Shown here: piece after piece, positions 12,605 through 22,807 of the stretch
How the letters are laid out: every line of letters begins with the position of its first letter
How positions within the stretch are numbered: position 1 is the first letter of the stretch
NCBI GenBank assembly: GCA_963682175.1
Contig: OY821775.1
Coordinates: forward strand, 6,544,501-6,608,500
DNA: 64,000 nt
Direction of reading: 5' to 3'
DNA from: Triglochin maritima
Taxonomy: Eukaryota; Streptophyta; Magnoliopsida; Alismatales; Juncaginaceae
Made by a program: the position numbers and the translations under genes
The notes under the pieces: model-generated
The model's input: the letters and a program-made list of their open reading frames with translations, nothing else
Database searches by the model: none
Told to the model about the DNA's origin: nothing

Positions 12605-14191
12605 TGTTGGCTTTTTGGCCTTAATCCGTATTTTGATGATGTAATTAAACCTAATCTTAATAAGGACATGTAGATTAGCACATGTAGTATAATAGTATAC
12701 ATGTTGTATTGTGCTAACATCTACAGGTGATCAAGACTCAAGAAAGAAGAAAAATCAAGTCAAGACATGTAATCAAGCTAGGATTGAAGACATGTAATTT
12801 TACCTTTCTTTGAGAATTAGGAACTTATGTAAATTGAGCATAACTTAAGCTAATATGCATGCATTCACACACTAGGTTCGTTTTAGGAGTCACACACAAA
12901 ATATCATATAATTTGGACTCCATTAGATCACCTAAACACCTAAAACATTGGTCACCAGTCTGCCTGAGTTCGGTCGACCGTTCACCTTTCGGTCGACCGG
13001 TTATACACAATTTTTGTTATACCAGACCAATCCGTTCAACCGATCACACATCTATTTAACCGATTACCCAGACCTGTCCGGTCGACCGGTAGACCTTCGG
13101 TCGACCGTTTCGTTTGCTATTTCTGGTAATAATACGACCGTTTTATTTGTCGTATTATACAACGGTCGTATACACATTTTTCTCAATATACACCCCCATA
13201 TACATTAGAACCGGTCGAACCATTTGCCTAGTTCGGTCGACCGTTCAAATAGGTAAAATCTACCTGCTATCGGTCGACACAAGTTTGTCCAACCGATCAA
13301 GATTTCTCTCTACCGAACCCAGTAGTTCGGTCGACCGGTACCTGTTCGGTCGACCGTTGACCTATAGAACTTAAGTGATTCGGTCGACCAGTACCTATGT
13401 TCGGTCAACCGATCCATCAACAGACTCAAGGGTTCGGTCGACCGATACACCTTTCGGTCGACCGTTTCTGGACAGATTTCTGAACCCGATTTTCTGTTTT
13501 GTGTATCTTGCACAAAACCCAATCAAATCTTGTCCAAACGGCTAGAAATCTTTAGGAGCTTATAAATAGAGGTTCACACTTAGTTTTCCACAAGATTTCA
13601 CAAATCCAAAGTGTCAAACTTATAGTGAGATTTTCCACAACCTCAAAGCTCCCAATTAGTGATTCCAAAGCCTAATTTCCACATCCTTCATCATACATTC
13701 ATATTAGCATCTGTTGTGCTCAATACTAGAAGAGTGAGTTCCACTCCAATTGTTGTCAAGAGAGCAAGGGTCTTGGTGAAAGCCCAAGACAAAGTGAGCA
13801 AGGGTCTTGGTGAAAGCCCAAGACAAGAAGTAGAGATTTCGGTGAAAGCCCGAAGTGATCCTCTCGGGTTGTGAGAGGTGGTGCCAAGCTCGGCGAGGGT
13901 TGTTCGCGAGCTTGAAGACTTGTAAAAGGCGTTGCTCCCGGCCCGGAACGGGGAGGCATAGTGAAGACGCAAGAGGGGCTCGAACGGAGATTCGAGAGGG
14001 GCTTGCAAGAGAGGACGTAGGCGCGGCCGAACCTCTGTAAATCCGGTGTCTTCTTGTGGTTTGCATTGCTTTCCTACTTGTGTTTGATTTGTTTTTAATT
14101 TCCGCTGCATTTCTTTGATCGATCAACCAAGTAGTTAAGTAGGGCTTAATCGTGATTAGTTTGTGGACCCATAGACCCACACGATCCTACA
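12605..14191 (+). mobile_element. Solo LTR inserted in the satellite, TSD GAAAG
   Basis: Starts TGTTGGCTTTTTGG and ends GATCCTACA. Perfect 5-bp duplications GAAAG flank it at 12600-12604 and 14192-14196, and satellite sequence adjoins both sides. The 1,587-bp LTR has no internal coding region. It carries at least four close pairs of CGGTCGACCG-type palindromes (12971/12990, 13079/13098, 13328/13347, 13435/13455). The start, with TTTTGATGATG soon after, recalls Sirevirus/Maximus-type copia LTRs; that is inference. Confidence 0.93.
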
Positions 14192-14196
14192 GAAAG

Positions 14197-14900
14197 TGTC
14201 TCCAGAAACGGAACAGAAAGTTTGTCCGGAATAAGTGTATTTGTTGTCCGGAATAAGTGTATTTGTTGTCCGGACTAAGTGTATTTGTTGTCCGGTTTAA
14301 GAATAAATTGTGTCCAGAAACGGAACATAAAGTTTGTCCGGAATAAGTGGATTTGATGTCCGGAATAAGTGTATTTGATGTCCGGAATAAGTGTATTTGC
14401 AGTCCGGAATAAGTGTATTTGCAGTCCGGAATAAGTGTAGTTGTCCAGAATACGAAGAAAGTGTGTCCAGAAACGGAACAGAAAGTTTGTCCGGAATAAG
14501 TGTATTTGCTGTCCGGAATAAGTGTATTTGTTGTCCGGAATAAGTGTATTTGTTGTCCGGTTTAAGAATAAAGTGTGTCCAGAAACGAAACATATAGTTT
14601 GTCTGGAACAAGTAGATTTGTTGTCCGGAATAAGTGTATTTGCTGTCCGGAATAAGTGTAGTTGTCCAGAATAAGAAGAAAGTGTGTCCAGAAGCGAAAC
14701 AGAAAGTTTGTCCGGAATAAGTGTATTTGCTGTCCGGAATAAGTGTATTTGTTGTCCGGAATAAGTGTATTTGTTGTCCGGTTTAAGAATAAATTGTGTC
14801 CAGAAACGGAACATAAAGTTTGTCCGGAATAAGTGGATTTGTTGTCCGGAATAAGTGTATTTGCAGTCCAGAATAAGTGTATTTGCAGTCCGAAATAATA
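14197..14900. repeat. 22-bp satellite array, right block
   Basis: Same units and higher-order pattern as 12120-12599. Together the two blocks held about 1.2 kb of array before the LTR inserted. The open frames seen on the minus strand across it are products of the repeat period, not genes. Confidence 0.95.
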
Positions 14901-15403
14901 TATGGCTTCATTATTGTCGGAATAAACGAATCAATATATGGAATGCAATAATATGATGTCAAAACAAAATATTATGTAGAAACTCTAAACCCCCGCAGGG
15001 GCTGCCGCCCCCTGCCACCCCGGCACAAACTCAACAAACCTCCCACTGTATATTTTACCCCACAAGAATTACGTTAAGGAAAAAAATAGCATCTCAGATT
15101 TCCTTTTTATATAGAAAGTTTGTCTTGTTTATGTAGAAAGTTTGCCATGTTTTGTCCGCACAATGAGATATTGATGGTACATATTATTGATTGTAACTAT
15201 TACACAATAAGATGCAATGAGAGCACAAAGACAAACAAACAATACAAGCACAAACACAAACACAAACACACAAAAATTACAAAAATAATATATCTTCTCC
15301 CAGTAAATCACACACAAACAAACAATACAAACACACACAAATTACAAAGATAATATATATTTTCCCAGTAAATCGGAAAGAAGATGTAAGACTTAAACAT
15401 GAT
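14901..15403. other. Intergenic with a GC-rich foldback
   Basis: Contains GCAGGGGCTGCCGCCCCCTG near 14996-15015, a phrase echoed in inverse form at about 9370-9393 and 42268-42292. An ACAAACACAAACAC-rich low-complexity tract follows near 15240-15275. No gene is seen. Confidence 0.5.
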
Positions 15404-15660
15404 CGTCTCATTCACGCTGCTTACGTTGTGAAGAACCTTGGGAGTCGACATCAGACGTTTCTTCGACGTAATATCTTACTCGAAATGGTGATTTATTACA
15501 GAGAGATGTACGACATAAACCGAACAGACGTAAGTCTTCACCACGGAGCGTTGTACCTCTCTCCGGAATAAATCACAATTTCGAGCAAGATATTATTTCG
15601 AAGAAGCGTCTGATGCCGACTCCCAGAGTTCTTCACAACGTAAGGAGCGTGAATGGGACG
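15404..15660. repeat. Long inverted repeat, about 108-bp arms, 41-bp loop
   Basis: The left arm 15404-15511 is matched in reverse complement by 15553-15660, with a 15512-15552 loop. Matching phrases include CATTCACGCT, CTTACGTTGTGAAGAA, GGGAGTCG and ATCAGACG. A third copy in the left-arm orientation lies at 15808-15911. Both left-oriented copies read the same peptide phrase (LIHAAYVVKN...GSRHQT), so this may be a fragment of a former coding sequence that was duplicated and inverted. I do not recognise the peptide. Confidence 0.8.
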
Positions 15661-15807
15661 GTCGATGACACTCTTTCTTTCTTCTTCCTTCTTTTTCTGT
15701 CATGGCTCCAACAATGCAGCAAAGATGTTGTGGTGCGAAGTCTTCACCACCGGATCGTCACATTCACGATGCTAACGCTGACAAGAACATCGGGAAATCT
15801 TCGCACT

Positions 15808-15911
15808 GTCTCATTCACGCTGCTTACGTTGTGAAGAATCCTGGGAGTCGGCATCAGACGCTTCTTCAACATAATATCTTGCTAGAAATGGTGATTTATT
15901 CTGGAGAGAAA
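15808..15911 (+). repeat. Third copy of the 15.4-kb inverted-repeat arm
   Basis: Direct copy of 15404-15511 with several substitutions. It opens GTCTCATTCACGCTGCTTAC and ends near CTGGAGAGAAAG. Confidence 0.8.
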
Positions 15912-16758
15912 GAATGAAGAAGAAAGAAAGAGTGTCATCATATTTGTATTTGGGTGGAGAGAGAGAACGTACTGAGTTGAAACGCATTTAATGTGATTTG
16001 AGTGGACATCAGGAAGAAAAAACAAAAAAACATTCATGCTTTGACCACGTAAGGGCTGACATGGATATCCACGTAGAACGCGTCCGTGACGCCTACGTTC
16101 AACAAACATTTCCCGGAAGAGAATGCATGCTTTTATTATCACGAAAAGAAAAGAATGGATGCTTTCATTATCAAGAAAAGAAAAAAGAGGGGATGTTTTT
16201 GGATAGCTATGTGCAATCATAACTTTAAAAGCTATAATGTAGCGGGCAAAAGAGACGTAGCTATATGGTGTGGGACTCAGCTATATAACTTTTCTTGGTA
16301 TGCACTTTAGTAGTCCTACAACATGATAATAGCAAATCAAAATTTCCGTCCAAAAGAAGATCATATTGTTGCTTTGCAGTACATATCCATATCCATGACC
16401 CCTAGTATTCTTCTCATGGAAAGTCTATTATTAAGTGCTGAAAATAATGTGGATAGCGACGTGAATGTATGTGTAGTTCGTGGGTGTGATAGCTAGATAG
16501 TCTGATACAGCGCGCGAGGAGCAGCTACACGCCTAGTCACCTACACCCCTCGGCCCTTTGAAGGTTACCTTTATTACAACTAATAAGTTATATGCCGCAA
16601 GTAATTGAGTTACAAAGCTACTAAACTAAGATGAATTTTTAATTAATTGTACTTTTATCACCATCAATGAATGTGATAAATTTGGGAAGTAGTGAGGCCA
16701 AAACAAATGCAAATAGGGTGGCCCATGACTGCGTGTACGGAGGTTAAGTGTTCAATTA
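15912..16758. other. Intergenic, nothing recognised apart from an inverted-repeat arm
   Basis: The stretch near 16063-16090 is the reverse complement of the GC-rich phrase near 11792. No coding or RNA feature is seen. Confidence 0.5.
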
Positions 16759-16763
16759 GTTAT

Positions 16764-17716
16764 TGTTGAAAATTGGTTCATATTTGTTAAGGAAGCAAAT
16801 TCAGGAAGATTCGGTCGACCGACGCACAACCCAGGAAATTTCGGTGAAGACGGGTCGATCTACCGAATTGGATTCGGTCCACCGAACCGAGGATTCCAGA
16901 CACTTCGTGTGCAGCTGTGATCGGATGACCGAATTGGATTCGGTCTACCGTCAGAGGGTAACAAGCACTTCAGAACAACGGGTTCGGTAAACCGTTGGAG
17001 AGATTTTTGGTGTTCCGAGAATCTGGAAAGTGTCTGTCCAATTTGGAACGGTTCACTGAGGGGTTCTCGGTCAACCGAAGGGTTGTTGAAGAATTCGTTA
17101 GTTCGTGGAAGAATCGTTCTCCCGGTCCACCAAGTCGCGTGAGAATCGTTCCCTCGGTCAACCGAGAAGGATTCGGTTAACCGAATCAGCACAGGAATCG
17201 CTCCTGTTGAAGCACGCACGGTTAACCGAACGAGCATCGGTTAACCGTGTCCCCATGAATAGTTCTGTTCGGTTTTGCTTAATTGTAGTTCGATTTTTTG
17301 AGTCTACAAAAGGGCTTGTTTGCTCTTCAATGTAACACACGAAAATATTAATAGTTTCCTTCATTGTGAGTTGAGAGATTAAGCTAGAGATATATTTAGA
17401 GTGTTTTGGGAAGACACATTGCTTCCAAACATTTGTAATCTCGGTTGCTTCTCTTGTTGGAGAAGTGGAAGAAGGAAAGGAAACCCGCAGGAGATCCCCC
17501 AAGGACGTAGGCACGTTGCCGAACATTGTAAATTGCGTGTGTCGTGGTTGTTTCAGGTGTGTATTTGTGTTTGCTTGTTTATTTCCATCTTATTAGTGTT
17601 CTTGTTGCAATTGAGTTTGGGAGAGGGTCTAAAGTTATTATTCCGCAATCAATATTCTATTATACGTGGTACGTTTAATCCGTGTTGTGCTAGTGCATCT
17701 TAGATCCCCTCCAACA
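16764..17716 (+). mobile_element. Solo LTR, 953 bp, TSD GTTAT
   Basis: Starts TGTTGAAAATTGG and ends CCCCTCCAACA (TGTTG/CAACA termini). Perfect 5-bp duplications GTTAT flank it at 16759-16763 and 17717-17721. There is no internal region. Palindrome pairs of the CGGTCNACCG type occur with 19-20 bp spacing (16855/16875, 16922/16941). Confidence 0.9.
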
Positions 17717-17884
17717 GTTATTACATTATATCAATATAAAAGAGAAGAAAGATAGGAGGAAAGTAACATCACGAAGGATAAGAGTAGAATTTAAGACGTT
17801 CCAAGCAAATGGTATTGTTGTTGTGATGATGACGTATTTTGCCGTAATTATGAGCTATAATTCTAATGGTCATTTGAGACCGTT

Positions 17885-18300
17885 TATTGGTCCAGACGGT
17901 TGTCGCTTGAGACCGTTTATGGTGGTCTTGGATTGAGAGTCATTGAAATAGTTCTAATAATCAATTGTTCACTGTAGCAGTTGCAATGGTGGAGTGTGAA
18001 AGTAAGGTTGCGTGGACTTGGTTTCTACTGTCATCGGTTTAGAGCTTGGGTGCTCAATGCAGAGGGTGGTCCTTCATGTCGGGTAGGCAAAAAGTACTTC
18101 ATTTTAATATGTAATTGATATGATTTAAGTTGGTGTCTCACCTATTTATCCATTAATATTGTTGTGTGTTTTATAGGGTTTAGTAGAGGTTTTTGATGTT
18201 GTCCTTCCTGGGCTGGATCATTTTTGTGTGAGGCATATGTATGTTGTTTTCAAAGAAAAATTCGACGGGATGCCACTTCGATTGGATGGGGAAGCTTGAG
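17885..18300 (+). pseudogene. MuDR-type transposase relic
   Basis: Translating across frames gives pieces in the order expected for a plant MuDR transposase core: DGCRLRPFMVVLD, then VAMVECESKVAWTWFL, then GWSFMSG. An intron-like gap ending TTTTATAG follows, then GLVEVFDVVLPGLDH and FCVRHMYVVFKEKFDGM. Family proteins read similarly (DGCHLKG, AVVEVENK..WTWFL, SDQQKGL, HRFCVRH). Stops and frameshifts separate the pieces and neither end of the gene is present. No TIRs were found around it, so it is a decayed internal fragment. It is not closely related to the MULE at 25-33 kb. Confidence 0.75.
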
Positions 18301-18324
18301 AATATAACATCGAAACGTCAAAAG

Positions 18325-19045
18325 TAGAGTGGTACTTATGTTTCTATGTATATTGGTCAAGTACTCATCTTATATATTGAAAATTATTCTCATACACATA
18401 TGTTAGTGTGTGACCTACATATGTTAGGCTCTCATGACGATTTTCGTCACAGGAATCTAACGATTGTTGTGCCAACACTATCAAACGTGCATGAGAGTAA
18501 TTTTTCAAATAAAAGCATGAGCACTGCCTCAATCTTGATATTTCTGATGGGTACTGAAGTAGAAAAAATCAGTTATGATTGGATAACACTCACTCCAAAC
18601 TGGACGACAGTGGAGCAATCGATCAACCGATTTATCATTTTTTAATCTAATATTAAATGCTCAACCTTAAGGACGTGGATATGATTGAGAATAGCTACCA
18701 CTATGGTGAAATTTAGGATTTGAGTGTTTGAAATGGGAACTTGAAAGTATTGAGAGTTTCTCTTTGGATAATGACATAATAACGTTAGTGGTGTATAAAA
18801 TAATATAATGTTCGATCGTCCGATCTCAAGAAGAAATGGTGAGAAATTAAAATGATTAATTTTTTGCTTGGATACTCACCCTAAAGATCAAAATTGACGT
18901 GTTACTTATGTTTCTGGTTGAAAATTACTTTCATGCACATTGGTTAATATGGGACCCACATTAGTTAGGCTCCGGTGACAGAACCGTTACCAAAACCTAA
19001 CGGATGTGGACCCAAATCTAAAAGATGTACATGAGAGCAACTTTC
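18325..19045. repeat. Diverged tandem duplication, about 550-bp spacing
   Basis: The stretch at about 18333-18520 is repeated at 18897-19065. Shared phrases: TACTTATGTTTCT, TTGAAAATTA, TTAGGCTC, GTGACAGAA versus CGTCACAGGAA, and CATGAGAG. No coding potential is recognised. Confidence 0.65.
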
Positions 19046-19124
19046 AATGTAGAGGATGAGTATCATGTCAATATACAAGAAGCATGAGTACCACACTAAT
19101 TTTAATGTTTTTTTCCAAGCAAAA

Positions 19125-19758
19125 AAAACCAATTTTATTCTACATGCTTACATTATTAATTCCCCCTCAATCAAAATTTTTGGTGGACTATTATTCGAGC
19201 ATTCTCCATCAGCTGGAAGTCCGGCAAATGCAAATATCGAAAAATCTGTTGGGGTTTAGTTGGGTCACTGGATCCCCGAGAATATGAATATTGGTCCGAG
19301 GAAGATCAAAACTGAGAGTCCCCAAAATTATACAACTACTCTGAACTTCCTTTCCGAAAATTATGTTATTTACTGCTTCTATACTTATGCTTAAACTTGT
19401 ATTTCCATATGGTCCATGAAGGCTGTTTTTAGTTTTATTAGGTACATTAGGTGCACTAATGGACTCATTTGGTTGTCAACATGCAATGGTGCGCCCATCT
19501 GATTTATTCTTTCTCTCTTGCCCCCGCACACAAAAAAAAGCTATGCTTTCGTAATTAGACATAACTTGCTCAAGTCGATCACGTCCGTGACGAGAGAAGA
19601 ATAAACGAAGAACAGAACAAACGCAAGGCAACCAGTACCGTGCACAGATATTCAAACCGAAATTAAAAAAATTAGTACATAAAACCTACAAGCCCAATTA
19701 GTGAAAACTATTGGTACATAAAACCAACAAGCCCAATAAGAACATCTCTCATCAAGGC
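19125..19758. repeat. Diverged duplicated segment, copy 2
   Basis: Collinear partner of 10422-11022, about 8.7 kb away in the same orientation, with small indels such as an extra GGTACATTA before AGGTGCACTAATGG. Confidence 0.85.
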
Positions 19759-19874
19759 TCCCACTCCGACTTATATTTTAATAAGTGAAAACTGTTTCTG
19801 CAATAATCAAAGTCCAAATCCGTTGGCTACAACTACAACCATAACCATGAGTTCCTTTTCCTCACAACACAACA

Positions 19875-19946
<72 letters not shown>

Positions 19947-19962
19947 TATTATTATTATTATA
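19875..19962. repeat. Trinucleotide microsatellite (ATT)n(ATC)n(ATT)n
   Basis: About ten ATT units, then about a dozen ATC units, then more ATT. Frames through it encode only Asp/Asn runs and are not genes. Confidence 0.95.
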
Positions 19963-20029
19963 ATTGTTATAATTATCATCGTCATCGTCAAATAGTAAAA
20001 TGTTAATGAGAAATAAATTATCACTATCA

Positions 20030-20545
20030 GGGGGGTTTGTGCACATGGATTCCGAGGGAATCTGGCGGAAACGGAATTTGGATTCCGGTTGACTCCGGAA
20101 ATGGGGCGTTTGTGCACGAAAACACGGATTCCGTCGGATTCTGTGGTATGTATAAAATTTTCTTTGAGTTTTCCGTCACTTTGAGGTCGGAAAGCCACGG
20201 AAACCGAATTTTTTCGGTCGACCGTCAAACATTCGGTTCACCGAAAATGAATATAACGGACGACCGAACATATTTCGGTCTACCGAATTCGTAACTAGAA
20301 TGACCCGTTCAGACGACCGAACTTAGTTCGGTCTTCCGTTTACGTTCACTCTGAGGAAGTCGCATTTCGGTCGACCGAAACTAGTTCGGTCGTCCATTTT
20401 TCTAATCCAAACTGTTTTCCGACGCAGGCACAAACAACAGAATTCAGTCAAAGGGAAACTGTTTTCCACTGGATTCCGTTTTCCTCTGCTTTCCCGTTGA
20501 CTCCGAAAATCACTTTCCGGAACTTTCCACGCCACTAACACCCCC
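20030..20545. mobile_element. Tourist/PIF-Harbinger-like MITE, 516 bp
   Basis: Ends are GGGGGGTTTGTG and the reverse complement of CACTAACACCCCC, flanked by the 3-bp repeat TCA at 20027-20029 and 20546-20548. Subterminal regions are also inverted (GACTCCGGAAA near the left, TTGACTCCGAAAATC near the right). The interior holds five pairs of CGGTCNACCG-like sites. The TIR is of the Tourist kind, but the TSD is not the canonical TAA/TTA, so the superfamily is tentative. Confidence 0.6.
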
Positions 20546-20701
20546 TCAATATTATTTCATTAGCCTATTTCGATACCTTTCCACTTTCCACCTTTCCTCA
20601 CTTCTTCCCCCGAAGTGAAGAAACAGAAGAGGCGAGAGGAGAAGGAAATTCGAGTAAGAAGAAGAAGAAAAGCAAATTACGGTTAGGGTTAGGGTTTGGT
20701 C

Positions 20702-22807
20702 ATGATTGCGCTAATGCTGCTATGGCTCACCTCCTTCTTCCTCCTCATGGCCCTCCTCGCCCTAGTCGTCTACCAGGTCCTTCTCTTCCCAACACCTACT
20801 TCTCATCTCCCAAACCATTTTCATGCCAAACTTCGATTCATTGTTGGATTTTAATTGATTTTGTGCTTCTTTGGCTCGTCTTGTGTTGTGTTGTGTTGTG
20901 TTGTGTTGTGTTGGAAAACCCTATTTTTGCTGCTATGATTGTTTTGTCTTTGGTGCTTCTTCTTTTTACCAGAATTTCCTTGGAAATTTGGTATTGGAGA
21001 TATTTGTTATGTGAATTGTGGTTGTGGTTTATCAAGGTGTGAAGGAAGGAAGATGTTAGTCTACTTGCCCGGTTTGCCTGTTAAAGTTTGTCAACTTCGG
21101 TAACACGATACGAAATGATGACACGATTGGATACTACGTTTTTTTTGTATGTGTTTGAATTGTCATAATTTATGAAGGAATAATATGAAATAAAATGTCA
21201 CAATTCAACACAAAAAAGACACAATTATACGGAAAAAAAATATGATTTGCACGAATTTGACATGTTTACACCATTTGTGGTCTAATAATTGTTTTTTACT
21301 TGAAAATGATTGTTTGTGACATATCGTAGTATGGGAACATCAATATGTCATAGTATTATTAACATCCTCAACAAGGTGCATTTCTTTCAAATTAAGGTAA
21401 ATGTAGCATACATGTAAATGCATAAATGCACAATTGTAAAACCACACGATTGACATGCCTACTCTTTTAGCACATTATGAGTTATGCACCTAGGGTTTTT
21501 AAGCAAGACTTAGAGATAAGTTATGCACCTAGGGTTTTCTGCCCATTTATGAGTATTGTTATTTTATTTAGTCATTCAGGGAATGGATTCTTCTTTTAAA
21601 CATTCCAGACACTTACTAAAGCTTATATAAGACAAATGGTTTAGTTGACAAGATATATATCAAATTACAATATTAGTACTAGACTGTCTTGGATGCATGA
21701 GAATCAACATTTAAAGTGCACAAATTTGTAGGACATTTAGTGAGCTTGCCAAAATTAGTTGGTCATTGGATATCAATGGGATGTTGATATGATATCTAGA
21801 GCCTCTTCACACAACGACAATTTCATTTGAAATTGGAATGTGTAATATGATTAGAAGCCAGTTGTCTGGTTAGACGAAAATGCAGAAAGCTGTGTTCAAG
21901 ACTTACACAAGTTTTATTGTAGTTGAAATTTGATTATTAGCATTTGCTGTTGCTTAAAGCCATATAACATTTGGACCAGTTATGTACTATATCTATATTC
22001 AAACCTGACCTGTTTGAAGTGATTTATAAGCTTTTGTTTCTATGGTTGTTGTAACTCTATATAGCTCGCTTATCTTGGCAACATTTTTTAAACTTTGCAG
22101 CTCATGTGTTTGGCTGATCTGGAGTTTGATTATATCAATCCTTATGATTCATCAGCAAGAATAAATAGTGTGGTCCTTCCAGAATTTGCCTTGCAAGGAT
22201 CATTGTGCCTGCTTTTTCTTTTCTCTGGTCAATGGTTGATGTTTTTGTTGTGCATACCGAACCTTTATTACAATGTGAGGCTGTAAGTGATCCTTCGTTT
22301 GTAGTTTTTTCAACTAGACCTTTTATCTGCATATTTGTGTTAGTTTTAATCTGATATAGAAAGGAAAATGTAAATTGCAGGCATGGTTGTAGTGTTTTAC
22401 TGAATTCATGAAACCTCCCTCCCTCTAGATTACACCAGCTATGCGTTATTTCGTACATTTCTGTTGGAGGAGGAAAAAATCACTTCATAGTTCTTGGTTG
22501 CATACTTTTTTAGTTTGTTTTGTATAAATTGGAAGTTCATCGTCCCAATTTTTCTCCTTCAGGTACCAACAGAGAAAACACTTGATAGATGTAACTGAGA
22601 TTTTTAACGTGCTCAACAAAGAGAAGAAGATTAGGATGGTCAAACTTGGCTATTGTTTTGTTCTTCTATTCGCATCTTTGTTTTGGTATGAGATAATTTC
22701 TCTTTCTGCTATTTATTTTTAAGGGATGTTTGTCACTAAGTACCTGTCATGACTACCGTCTTGCACCATTTTATAGGTTGGTTTGGACTTTGCTCGAGGA
22801 TGACTAG
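20702..22807 (+). CDS. CNIH: Cornichon family ER cargo receptor
   Basis: Four exons with canonical GT/AG borders: 20702-20776, 22101-22282, 22563-22685 and 22777-22807, giving 136 residues, the usual plant length. The protein starts [16 protein letters not shown], a hydrophobic first segment. Exon 2 carries the family signature [18 protein letters not shown] followed by INSVVLPEF. Exon 3 gives [15 protein letters not shown], and exon 4 ends TLLEDD before TAG. Cornichon proteins are small ER membrane proteins that load transmembrane cargo into COPII vesicles, and plant members sort transporters. No frame breaks are seen, so the gene looks intact. The start is the first ATG after a purine-rich leader. 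A MITE ends about 155 bp upstream, so part of the promoter may be transposon-derived. Confidence 0.95.

Noticed and set aside
12112..14814. Several minus-strand frames of 60-180 codons with LFRT/IPDN/KYTYSGQ repeats
   Set aside because: They are translations of the 22-bp satellite and have no coding signal of their own.
19807..20046. Frame with long Asp and Asn runs
   Set aside because: It is a translation of the trinucleotide microsatellite.
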